NCBI GenBank assembly: GCA_020746875.1
Contig: JAGTJL010000031.1
Coordinates: 62,001-126,000 of the forward strand
Direction: 5' to 3'
DNA: 64,000 nt
From: Rhexocercosporidium sp. MPI-PUGE-AT-0058
Taxonomy: Eukaryota; Ascomycota; Leotiomycetes; Helotiales
The notes below the pieces were generated by a model. The model saw nothing but the letters and a program-made list of their open reading frames with translations, did no database searches and was not told the origin of the DNA. Positions within the stretch are counted from its first letter, which is position 1; the number at the start of each line of letters is the position of its first letter. Below are positions 47,001-58,641 of this stretch, piece by piece. The position numbers were made by a program, and so were the translations under genes.

Positions 47001-49832
47001 ACCGCTTATAAAATCGTTTAATTTCCGTCTTTATAAAATAGTACGTATTAATCGTCCCCGTTAAAAAATTAAGAAGTTAACTATAGCAATTTAAATAAAG
47101 CCACGCATAACCTTTTTTCCGAACCATTAAGTGTCTCTTTTTGCCTTAAATTAATACGTTGCGGAGGTTATCGTATTATATATTAAGCTTATTTAGCTAT
47201 TATAAATAAACTAAGAACAGTATATTTACGTCTACGATTATGAATTCCATCTTATTAATAAAAGTATTAATTATTATAACTTTAAGGGAAAGTCTCGAAC
47301 CGGCACCGAATGTAATCCGACTCGTTCTTATTTAATTTATATTAAATTTAATATTTTAAATTTATTATAACGCCCGCAGCTAATTAATGCCGCCGGTATT
47401 CTTATTAAACGCTCTTGTGTCGATTAATAGACTTTAAAAGAATTTATTAATTTATTATATTATATATACCTCAAAAGCAATAGGTTTTATAATTATAGCC
47501 TTTAAAATGTAAATTACTTTTTACTCCTTAAGTTATTAAAATAGTTCTTATGCGTTATACTTCTTTTTACTTATTATAAACACAGTTATATAAAGTGCTA
47601 AGCTGTCACTTTCTTTACTTACGTTTAAGTCGTTTAAATTAATAATAGAATCGACTTCCGACGACGATTCTAGCTTATAGTAATTATTATAGTCTTTAAA
47701 AGGAGTCCGAATCCTATTTAAATTAAAACCGTTCCCTTTTATATATATTAAATATATTTTAAAAAAGAAATCGTTAACTTTAAGGCCTTTTGCCTTTCGA
47801 TTTGCAAAGTATTTTGCCTTAAAGGTAACTCTCTCTTTATTTATATAGCGGCTATTATAGCAATTTAATTTCTTATAAATAATATAGCCGAAATAGCCAG
47901 GTTTTAACTTGAATTTGTCTTTACGTTAACCGCGTTCCGTAGGCTATTTATAAGAGTAAGGAAAATTAAAGGCGCGTTAAAAAGTACTATTTTAAAAAAA
48001 AGATTACTTAATATTCTTTAAATCATTTTATTATATAACGTTTAATTATTCCGCATATACTTATTCTTAAGACTTAATTATATATACTACAATTCCTTAG
48101 CAAAGTTCTTTAATTAAATTAATACTAACTTGCCGCGTTAATAATCGACTTTTTAAAAATCCTCAAATTTAAGATTAAATTATTAACTAAAGAACCGCTA
48201 AGCTCGCTCTTCCGTCTTAAAGTAATTACGCGTAACTTATATTAATTAATTAAACGTATAACTTTTATTTTATAAGTAATAATAATAATATATACTCGCC
48301 TCGTCTCGTATTATAAAAGGAAAAGCTCCTTTTTAAATTACTTTAAAAACTTTAACGCGTTAATAAAAGTTAATAAAAATATATAACTTCTCGTTTAAAT
48401 AGTCTTTTGTCCTATTATATTAGAGCTCTTTAATATATATCTTCGATAACGTTATTAAAGACTTAGTTTAGGATTTTAAGAGGAATTCTATAATAAACTA
48501 AGAAAGGAAGTCCGAATCTCTACCGTTACTTATTAATTCCGAGGTTGTCTTAAATAATAATATTAACCCGTCTTTTAAAATAAGTAAAAGTATCGGGGTT
48601 AAGTTTAAAAGTAAAATATTATTTAATCTTTATTAAAGTAAATCTTTTATAAGACTAAAAGTAAAAAATAACGACTCCTTCTTTACCTCTACAGGCGCTA
48701 AAAGAGTTATATTATATAAATTCTCCTTTATATTAACTATTATAATATATTATAAAGTCGTAACGTCTTAAGTACTCTATAGAATATACGTTTCTTAACC
48801 TAAAATTAATATTTTAACTTTTAGCGTTCGTAAAGCTAATCGTATTAACTTAAAACTCTTAATTTGCCCGTCTTATAACCGTAGCTCGTCTCGTATATAT
48901 TTCGGTATAAATTCAGAATAAAATTAAGCTTAGTCTTAAAGCTAGTCTTACGGCTATTTATTATATAATGCCTAAAGTGTTACGTATAATATTCTAACGG
49001 TCTCTATCTTCTTTAACCGTTCGACGTAAACTTTATAAAATTTAAAAGCGTCATAAAAATAAAGTCTCTTTTATTTATTAATTATTTTAAGTTAGTCGAC
49101 TGTCTATTCGCTAAAGAACTCGTAAAAGTCTTAAAAAAGGAATTCTCTTTTAACTCGTTTATTATAAAGGTCTTTACAGAAGTATTCTAAGTATTTCGTT
49201 AAGTTTATAAGGAATTCGTTTATTAATTGAGTTTTTAAAGCTTAAAGTGTAATATTTACCTCGTTCTCTTCTCCGTTATTTACTGAAATTAGTTCTCTTA
49301 CTTTTAATATAATTTCCGTAATAATGCCGTTTTAATATAGTTTTAATAAGTTTACGAAAATAAAGTCTTGTATTAAGAGGGTTTATATTAATTTAATAGT
49401 TGTCGAAGAGTAACTGTCGTATTAAGGTTAATATTTAATAATATTATTAAGACGCTCGGCTCTTTATAACGTTTAAAAGTTAAAAAAATTCTCTCTTTTA
49501 ATTAATTTAAATATAAAGGCGAAGCTAAGGCGTTAAGATCTTAACTTCTCACGCTATTTACGATTTTAACTTTTTAATACTATAACTTTGCCGTTTTATA
49601 ATATTTTAAGTAAACCACTAATTAATATTAATATAACTATATTAAGACATATAATAATAAAGTCACTTAAATAAATATTAATATTATTAAGTGATTTTAA
49701 AAGTATTATAAAGTGTGTTCTTCTAAAATAAGAGTAAAGCTCCTTATATACCGGTCCGGAACCCCACCGAAACCCCACCGTTTCGGCCCTAAGCTAGAGT
49801 TCTATATCGGTAAGAATCCCTACGGACCAACA
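44100..49832 (-). mobile_element. Degraded Ty1/copia LTR retrotransposon
   Basis: Translating the minus strand through stop codons gives copia-type domains in the expected order. Near 47915-47780 is a gag zinc-knuckle-like stretch (GYIIYKKLNCYNSRY, with lost ligands). Near 46660-46480 is the integrase core (YDYGTNFNLKEF ... YYSIKKVKRFHRPLR, family DxGTNF and NSxGxVERxHxPLR). Near 45260-45030 is reverse transcriptase (NEFLKIE, KAGFLIKPI). Substitutions are the C-to-T type expected from RIP. A 5' LTR start is suggested at 49832, where the minus strand reads TGTTGGTCCGTAGG and a TATATAAGG follows about 100 bp on. I could not identify the other LTR, so the low-coordinate end is approximate. The element is dead: no domain has an intact frame. 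Confidence 0.7.
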
Positions 49833-52800
49833 TTTTACCTTAAGTATTTTAAATAAAAGGTTTACGTTTATAAGCTCTTAAAATTTAACGGTATTCTTAA
49901 CTTCTTCGCGAACTTTTAGTCTTTTATAATTAACTTAAGCTTTAAGGCGTTTTTAAAATAAGGTTCCGATTATATATGATTCAGCTTTTATTATTATTTT
50001 AAAAGTAATAATACTTTATTATTTTATTTTTATAAGTATTATTTTAAAGTTATTATTTATTCTTTTTAAATTAAAAGTAATAAATACGTTTTAAACGTTA
50101 ATTAATCTTATTATATTAAAAAGTCGAATAGTAAAGATATTTAAATAATCTTAAGACTTTTAATTTACTTTTAATATTAAACCTTTTAAAACTGATTTTA
50201 ATATAATATTTTATTAAGTTAAAAGGGCTTTTTTAGCGTCTTAGAGCTTTCTTTAAATTACTTTTTCTTTTCGCCTTAAGTTTAAGTCTCTTTTTATATT
50301 AATTATTTATAAAATAAGGACTTCTCTTTTTAATTTATCTTAAGGAAATTAAATCGCTTAAGCTTTTATTCCTTTTTTTTAAAAAGCTTATATAAATATA
50401 AATATTTTTATTTTTATAAATAATTCTTAAACTAAATTATTTTTTAAATTCGTAATATTAATTTTAATACTTATAAAATCCTTAAGGTTTAGCACCCGGA
50501 ATCGGCTTATTAAAGCAAAAGAAGCATTCGGTGCTTATGTCGTCCTTCGTACTAAAGCGTCGATTATATTTAATACTTACTTTAAAATCTTAATAAAACT
50601 TCTTAACTTTTTTAAGGTATGTAATCGACTTGTAAATAAATAAAGCCTTAACTTCGGCTATTAATTTTAAATTCTTTCTTTTCTTTATAATAACGTATAA
50701 AATGCGTAAGTTATTTAGTCTTTTCGTAATTATATTAATATTCCGTTTTATAACTTAATTAATATCGCGAATTAGCTTCTTAATAATAAGAATAACTTTT
50801 TTTTAAATATGCCTTTTTTAATTTAGTTTAAGATAAAGCACCGAACTCTTCTTAAAAACGTCGTCGATCTTTCGAGTTAAAAAACTATTTTTATACCTTA
50901 TAAACTCGGGGCAAGTTATAAAGTTAAGCCCCCCGAACGATATTATTAAAAAAGGAGTTTTATTATTACTCGACTTAAGTCGAAGACAGTCGGCTTAAGT
51001 AATTCGCATAAATAATATTTCTTTTTTAATTAAAGTATTAATTTTTCGCTTAACTTAAAATAAGTTTTTTATTTTAATATATATTTTATTAAAAAATTAT
51101 ATATTTTTTATATTAAAATTATTATTATCTTTTATAAAAGTTTTAGCTTTTTACTTAAAGTACTTAAATAAAGCCGCTAAAAAATTTATAATTATTTATT
51201 ATTCCGTAATAATTTTCTTTTATATATAAGCTCGATTAACTTCTTTAAAAGCTCGGAGAAATTATTAAGATTAAAATTTAAAACTATTTTTTATAATATA
51301 TTTAAAGTTATTAAATATTTTCTTTAAGTTTTAAAGAATATAATAATATTACTTAAAGTCGAACGTTCGGTATTCCCTTATAACTTCTTTAATTAATTCT
51401 TAATAAGTGTTATTAAAGAAGTCGAGGAGTTATTTAATGTTTTGGCTTACTTCGAGAGTATAATAGTTTACGACGTATTATTTCTTTTTAACGTTATTTA
51501 TAATGCCTCGAGCCGTAAAGAGTTGCTTTAAAATCTTAAAAAACTTAATAATATTATTTTCGTTAAAATATAAGTAACTAAAAGTGCTTAGGGTTGGTAT
51601 CGCTTAAGCTATTACAAAATAAAGAAGTCTTTTAATAAAGTCCGTAGCAAGTTGTGCGGCTTAAGATATAAGCTATTAAAACGTTATATTAATAGGTTTA
51701 TAGTAATAATTGTTTAAAGCTTTGTTTACTTTATATAATATAGAGGTTTTAATAAGTTTATATTGTCTTAGCGCAGGTCGTATTAATTAAAAAGCTTAAG
51801 TAAAAGCGGCTTAAGCTTAAAGCGATGTTATATAACTTATATTAGCGGGTTTAAGTCCCCTTTACTTTAGAGGCGAATATAGTATAGCTTAAGAGTGTAT
51901 AAGTTAAGTAAGTGTTATATAAGCCGGTAGAATTTAAAGGGCGGCTTGAGCTCTTATATTAAAGCTTTTTAAATAGTTACTGCCTTCGTTATAATTAAAT
52001 ATATCTTATCGTAAGTTATTATTATTACTTTTATTTCTTTTCTTTTTCTTACTTATAGTTAGAGTACTTTAATAGTTTTTTATAATATAACGAGAAGCAT
52101 AGGAAGTCTATAGGGAAACTACTTACTTTTAATATAAGAGTACTTAAATTACTAGAAAAGCCAGCTTTAGCACGTAGAGCATCGATGTTAAAAAGGTCGG
52201 ATTAAAAATAGCCGGATTACGTTATTAAAAACGCCTTAATTAATATTAAAATATATTTAATACTTTAGAAAACAAAAAGTAAACCATTTAAAATGAATTC
52301 GGCAAATTTTAACGTTAACCGCACTTTTAATAAGCGTATTTATTACTCTTTTCTTTTTCTTTTTCCGTTAAAAGCCTACTTTAGGCTAGCGAGACGGAGC
52401 TTAATAAAAAGGTATACGGGGTTTTACTTTATGTCTTTTTAATTAATTTTAGTCTTAAGTTATTTTATATTAAAATTAACTTTAATAATAATAAAACTTT
52501 AATATTTAGTGAGATTTATTTATTTTATTTAAGCTTATACGTTCGTTTATTATAAAAATAAGAGGCTTAGACTTCAGCGTCTTTCGGGCTTTACTATCTT
52601 GAGAGGAGCCTAAAGTTATAAGCTTTTTAATTTAATATTTTATTTATATATTTCCTTTGTTTTCTTGAGCTTATATATTCTTCTTTTTTTAATATAATAT
52701 ATTATATTTTTTACTTTTTTATTAATAATATTAAGCGTATTTACTCTTTACTAAATTATTAATTTTATTAAGAAAAATTAATTATATTTAAAAACGACAC

Positions 52801-53690
52801 TAAAAACAACGCCTTTAACGACAACCTAAACGGCAAGGAGTCTAAATAACTTATTAATAACTTCTTTATAACTCGAGGAAGCTCTGCGACCCCGACTATA
52901 AACTACTCTACTACTAAGACTAACTCTATAGGCTTTATAAGCTTTTCTACCTTCGTGCCTGCTAGGCCTTCAATAAAGCCTAATATCGCTAGAATTATTA
53001 ATTTTATTTTATTATAATTATTAAGAACACTTATAAATAATACCGTATTTAGTTTTATTTTAAGGGCTAGGAAATCTTTAAGTAAATACGTTTACATTAG
53101 TTTAAGCACTTATTAGTTTCAGTCCTTATAGTTAGCATAAGGAGCCTTTAAGCTTTTTTATATACTTTACTTTAGCTTTTTTATTTATTTTTTATATAAG
53201 TTATTAAAATATATAAAAGGGAAAACACTAAGTATATAATAAAAAGATAGTAAAGTAAGTGCTAAAAGGTAAATATAAAAAATACTTATTTAACGAATAC
53301 TAAAGATATTATATATTTAAAGAATATATTTATTAAAAAAGGGAAGAGGTATAATTTAAATAAAAAGGAAAAGTTATAATAGTAAAAATCGTTATTATTT
53401 TTAAAGGATGTTGCCCTAAAGGCTATCTTAAATATAACAAGATGCAGCTCAATCACGTGACAAATGGAACTCTAAGGTCAACCCCACCACAAGATTTCTT
53501 AGTTTTTTAAAAGAAGTCTACCGACTGTCGTAAAGTCTAGGCCGATATTAAAGTATATATTAAAAAAACTATAACTTTTAGGCAGGGGAAATAATTTATA
53601 TTATAGGAATAGCTCACTTTATAAGAATAACTCATTTTATAGGACTTTACTTTGGCTTAGGAAATTATTAAAGCGTTAATTAATAATGCG
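49833..53690. other. Unclassified RIP-mutated sequence
   Basis: AT-rich, stop-dense on all frames. A plus-strand stretch at 52780-52980 is more codon-like (for example NDTKNNAFNDNLNGKES) but matches no family I know. A short patch of normal composition lies at 53441-53505. Likely further transposon remains. Confidence 0.4.
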
Positions 53691-55190
53691 AACGGCATAT
53701 ATATGCTTATTCTTTAAAGATCGAATAGCTTTGTTAAGTTTGGTAAGTTTCTTTGGGTCGACTACTAAATTGCGGAAATATGCGAGTGCACTTGCGACGA
53801 CGAGATCCGGGAAGTGCTTAATGTAACGACAAGTATGCTTTGGCTAGGTCAGGGGTCCGGAACAGGTCCGACCCCCCTCCGACTCCTTATATATATGGCT
53901 CCCTCTTGCACAATAGCTCTGTAGTTTTTGTATTCTAAGTATTAAGTCTATCTTCACGTCCAAGGACCTTGCGTCGTTACACTTAAAACTCTTCTTAAAA
54001 ACTTGAGAGAAACTTTCGACCGCGTTATAAAACGGATTGTAAAACGTAGTTCTGCTAAAATTATTAGCCGCATTTTTTAATAAGCTATAGTAACTAAACG
54101 AGCGCTTATACTTAATATGTTGAAGGAAGCTCTCTTATATAAGCTTAATATACTTTATTTTATTGCAAGAAAGAAACTAAACGGCTTGAAGCGCATTACT
54201 ATATAAAATAAGAATTTAGTTTAGTTAGACGAGGAATTATAAATTATTTAATTTATTTATTGTAGCGTCTTATAGTATCTCCTAGAATAATTATTAGACT
54301 CGAGCTTATAGAGTTTTTATATTAAATTAGAAGAAGTCGATCATTTTATTGGCGAGATATATATAACTTACTTTAACTTGAACGATTTTAAGACTGATTT
54401 AATCTGAAATCCTGTAGCCTTATTAACTCGTCTTCTGAATTATATTATTAAGAAAACTTTAAAAGTTGAAGAAATTATATTACGTATAATGCGTATGACG
54501 CAGAAGCTATACCTTTAGAGTCATTAAAAATCCACAAATAATAAAGAGAGCATAATAGTGATTAAGAATAGTTTCGAAGACTCGATGGTTATATTATAGT
54601 AAAGATACCTTTTTCTCAAATACGCTTTAGATTATTAGCTACTTTACACTTGTAATTTTAAAAAGCGTAAATCTATAATTTAGAATTTATAAAAGTAAAT
54701 AATACGCGGCTCGCACGATTTGGCGAGAACTCCTTAATTACTAGTAAAGTTTCACGACCGAGTTCCTGCCGTTTACGAGTAGATTAATAAGTACGACTAT
54801 TTTGTAGTATTTTTATAAATTATATTTATTATTAGATTAAGTTTTATAGAAAAGGATGTCTTAATATATTATTATATAGAATTTAGCCGCCTGAATTATA
54901 TTAATATTTTAATTAACTTTGTTAAGCATAAAAAAGGGTTATTATATAAACTTTTATACGCTGTTAAAAGCGGCCACTTGGGGGTCGTTTAGAAACTCCT
55001 CGATGGTAAGGCTGATGTTAATGCTACTGCTGCTGAAGGGGGTGGATGGACTGCGTTGTAAGCAGCTGCTAAAGGCGGCCACTTGGAAGTTATAAAACTC
55101 TTGAAGTCTTTTGGTGCATGTAATTGATATTATTAGTGCTTTTATTAGTTTTAAGATTGCCTTTATAAGCATTTCACTTATTGATCGGCC
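53691..55190 (+). pseudogene. RIP-degraded NACHT/ankyrin (NLR-like) gene, split by an LTR
   Basis: Reading through stops on the plus strand recovers the middle and end of a fungal NACHT-ankyrin protein. Before the LTR: KFLWVDY, then IAEICECTCDDEIREVLK; after it: TLLKNLRETFDRVIKRI, the well-known segment after the NACHT domain of fungal STAND proteins (LPKTLDETYERxL in intact members). Around 54350 GEIYITYFNLNDFKTDL is recognisable. At 54956-55130 two ankyrin repeats are plain: AVKSGHLGVV, KLLDGKADVNATA, AAAKGGHLEVIKLL. Stops are mostly TAA/TAG where Gln or Trp codons are expected, as RIP would give. Such receptors act in non-self recognition and heterokaryon incompatibility; this copy cannot function. 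The upstream NTPase motifs are not identifiable. Confidence 0.65.
53822..53981. mobile_element. Solo LTR, 160 bp, with 5-bp target-site duplication
   Basis: The segment begins TGTAACGAC and ends GTCGTTACA, inverted termini with TG...CA ends, and contains a TATATATA box at about 53888. It is flanked on both sides by CTTAA (53817-53821 and 53982-53986), a perfect 5-bp target duplication. Deleting the LTR and one CTTAA restores the reading frame of the surrounding NACHT/ankyrin relic. Its composition is normal, unlike the island around it, so it has not been heavily mutated. Confidence 0.88.
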
Positions 55191-55302
55191 GTGGATAAAT
55201 CTTGTATTATTATTTATTATTCGGGATGAATGTTAATAATTTAATTATTTTTTATTAACTTTCTTTATAACGATCTTAAGTTTCTGTTATTGTCGCTACC
55301 GG

Positions 55303-55773
55303 TGTAAGGACTAGAGGCCTTTGACGTGTGAAGATAGGTGTATTAGAATAGAAGTCTAGTAATATTGATGTGTTATTGGATAGGTTTGGTTACTAAGTAT
55401 TAAGTAAAGAATACTATTGAAGTTGAGCACGAAGCTCCTACCAGAAGGGAATGCTATTTACTTATATAGAACGACCTTCCTGCCTTTTGATCCCATGGAT
55501 CCTAGGGATCCTTGGGGGGGGGTGGGTAAATACAATATATATCACGTGATTCTGTCCCGTGATCCTCACCTGTGGTTCTCAGTGCTTACCAAGCAGCCTC
55601 AGGCCACAAGCTGTCCTTGAGATATTAGTGATAAAATATATTGTAATAGAAGCTGAAGACCTTTTGTTTAAGGATTCATATCTGTCCTCGTTGTGTAATT
55701 CTTGTCTTGTATATTTTTATAACTTTGATAAATAAGGGCCTGGGGGAGCTGGTTTTTATATATTATTCTTACA
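55303..55773. mobile_element. Possible LTR, about 470 bp
   Basis: The segment starts TGTAAGGACT and ends TTCTTACA, with inverted hexamers TGTAAG/CTTACA and normal base composition in the island. No target duplication is seen (ACCGG on the left, CTATT on the right), so this remains a candidate; termini could match by chance. Confidence 0.3.
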
Positions 55774-55893
55774 CTATTTTGGAGGCTTCAAGTTCATCCT
55801 TTCGGGAGCAGCGTTTACGTATTCGGGACACATGATACTACGCTAATCCCTATCTGGTAGGTGGGGCTCATAACATTCTAGCGAGTGTGGAGG

Positions 55894-56703
55894 GGAAGCC
55901 GATTTTGTAAGCGACTGTACGTAATAATTCATAATTGAAACTACATTTGTTTTTGTGAAGTCGATTAAAAAGAGCTAGTAAGTACGAATATTAAAAAATT
56001 ATAAATTTTCATTAATTAGTTATAAATATATTAATACCTTAAAATCACTGTTTTTGGTGTAAAAGGGTGGGTGAAAGGGTGGGGTGGGACATTACTTCAG
56101 GCATTCTCTAACCCACTCCCTAAATCCGATCACATCTTAGATCCACCCCATAAACCGCTCCTTGACCCACTACTACCTAATATAAACGTTGAACCACAGA
56201 AGTAGGATCGAGTTGAGCTAGGATTCAAGGCTATGAGCCACAGTGTCAGCGGCATACATGGCTAAGGTGGTTCGTGCTCGCAAATTTTTGGGGTGAGAAA
56301 AGACGAACCCGATTTTGCAAGCGACAGTAACTTACTGTTGATTATGTTTTGGGTCAGCTCATGCGTTAAGACTGCCAAATTTGGTGCCATCGTAGTGGTA
56401 GAGTCATCGGCGGTAAATGGGCGGATGCCGGATTGTCCTGCCTTATTTCGGTGAACATATATCCAGTCATCAGGTGACACTCAAGGATAACAGGTCTGTG
56501 CGTTCAGAGCTTTTTAAAAGAATTTGGGTAGACAGGACACCGACTTGGCTCCTAGCTGTATACTGTATCAACCTTTAACGGAGGTGCCCAGGTACTGCAG
56601 AGTACAAGGGAGATACGGTGTCAGCCAAAAATGGATAGGGTGGTCTGTGCTCAGAATCTTTTTAAGTAAAAGGGGGCGAAGCCGATTTTGCAAGCGATTG
56701 TAC
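55894..56703 (+). repeat. Dispersed repeat block, three or more copies
   Basis: The words GAAGCCGATTTTGCAAGCGA and a following TGTAC recur at 55894-55920, 56305-56330 and 56677-56703. The last copy is the fullest, starting near 56615 with GGTGTCAGCCAAAAATGGAT and containing GGTCTGTGCTCAGAATCTTT; parts of that are repeated near 56490-56520. A fourth copy is on the other strand at 62781-62878. Whether the unit belongs to a transposon or to a small gene family is unknown. Confidence 0.7.
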
Positions 56704-57637
56704 CTTTATCCAGCTTGTATTGTTTTGATCAGATTTTGGCTCAGTGCTTGGCGTCTTTCGGACTCTTTTTTTGCACGCAAACCCAAGGCCAATGTTAGCC
56801 GTTGCTCTTATTCCGGCCTCAATGCCAGAAGCTACGGTCACACAATTGACTTTCGAATCTGGCCCTGCTCACCTTTGGGTTCAATCCATCAGAATGCATC
56901 GAACAATCCATCTCTACTTTTGGCCTTCACCACTACTTCTAGCTATTACCCCCATTCTGATCTTATCTCCAGCTATAATGGAATGACTACAGTACTTTAG
57001 TCTGTGGCAAACTGTGAAGACTGCGCGTCCCAAACATCTTTGGTGGTAAAATCCTCTACTCATTTCGTCGGCGTCATCCCACCATAAACCATGTCTAGAC
57101 TCTTCAACGCCCTTGTAAAACAAATAGGAATGCGAATGCGCAACTCCAAAATCAATCAAGAATATCATCGCTGTTGAAGGGATAGGAAGGCAAGCTTGAC
57201 AGGAAATGATTCTAGGTACGCACAATAACTAGAAGAAACTTTCCAGGATAATATCATGTCTAGAAGGAGAAGGCTTCCCGACGAGAAATTCAAGAAGGTG
57301 AGTGAACATAGAAGAGAGTTTGTAGAAGCATATAGCGTCCAGAAGAAAGTACCCAGAATAGTAAGTCTAGAAGAAATAATCTTCTAGAATTACGAGGTTT
57401 CTATAGCAAAGGTCATATGTCACATGCGGTACTATGTTTGGGAACGGCATGGGCCGCAACCCTCTGTTACAGTATCAACGACAAACCCACATGTGGAACG
57501 TTCGGTATTAGTTCACTATCCAAGGCCACAATATTCTATGTCTCGATAGTTTTAGGGGAGACAAATTAGAACCATATTTTATCATTATCTTCTGCCATCT
57601 CGCTGTCCGGGGTCGTCCCAACGGTTTCGAGCATGTA

Positions 57638-57838
57638 CTAGCAAGAAACATGGGTAGCACAAGAATCCAGGCTAGCACGAGAATCAAGGCTAGCACAAGA
57701 AACAAGGCTACCACGAGAATCAAGTCTAGCACGAGAAATATGGGTAGCAGAAGAATCTAGGCTGGTACGAGGATCAAGGCTAGTACGAGAATCCAGGCTG
57801 GCACGAGGGTCAAGGCTAGCACGAGAAACGTGAGCAAG
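57638..57838. repeat. 18-bp minisatellite, about 11 copies
   Basis: Variants of AGCACGAGAATCAAGGCT repeat head to tail. The unit is divisible by three and on the minus strand reads as the hexapeptide SLDSRA with variants (SLDPRA, SLVSCA). Related single units occur on the same strand at 62240-62400, so the repeat is dispersed. It may be the remains of a repeat-containing coding region. Confidence 0.8.
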
Positions 57839-58206
57839 AATCCAGGAGAATGAGTATTTTCTTTTTTAGCTTCCGTGTGTGGATTCCAGGAACCCATATG
57901 CTCCCAAGAGTAGCAAGTTTCCTGAGAGGAAGGCTTCCAGGAACGTGCTGGCTTCCAGGAGCTTTACTCCCGGGAATTCTTGGAATCGTTATGACTCCTA
58001 GGAGAAAAGATTCCGGAAGTAATCTAGCTCTAGGGATTCTGCGTACATTATCTCTAACTCACGTAAAAAGAGGCACCATCTAAAATCGGTGCTACCTCGT
58101 CGTTTTAGGGAGCGATCATCCGTCCGAGATCCCCTCATTCTCGCAACGGGAGCTAGCTGCACTAAGCGCGCATGTATACGCGCCCCACTATTCTGAGCTT
58201 TCGCTA

Positions 58207-58639
58207 ACGTACTTGATAAGTAAGCTGGCCGTGCATGTAAGGTGGCCACTTGAAATCCTATACAAAATACGTCTGTGCACGAAAAATAACTTTTTATTTT
58301 ATTAATAAAAAACCCTTTTAATTAAAAATTAAATAAAAAACCTTGTTTAAATAATACATACCGGAGATATTAGACGCTAGTTTATTTTAATTAGTCATTC
58401 GCTTAAAATTACCACTGTATTTATAAACTTTTTAAATTTTCTTTAATAAAATTAAAATTAAAATTAACTAACGCTTGAAATTAAAAATACAAACTATTCA
58501 TATTGTAATACTATACATATCTTATTTTTATAAGTTTTTATTAATAAAATAAAAAGTTATTTTTCGTGCACAGACGTATTTTGTATAGGATTTCAAGTGG
58601 CCACCTTACATGCACGGCCAGCTTACCTATCAAGTACGT
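58207..58639. mobile_element. MITE with about 105-bp terminal inverted repeats
   Basis: Positions 58207-58311 and 58535-58639 are inverted copies, starting ACGTACTTGATA and differing at very few positions. Both ends are flanked by TA (58205-58206 and 58640-58641), the Tc1/mariner target duplication. The 220-bp interior is AT-rich and non-coding. Confidence 0.9.
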
Positions 58640-58641
58640 TA

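Noticed and set aside
55417..55620. Plus-strand 67-codon frame in the island
   Set aside because: It lies within the possible LTR, has no protein-like features and contains a G-run; probably non-coding.
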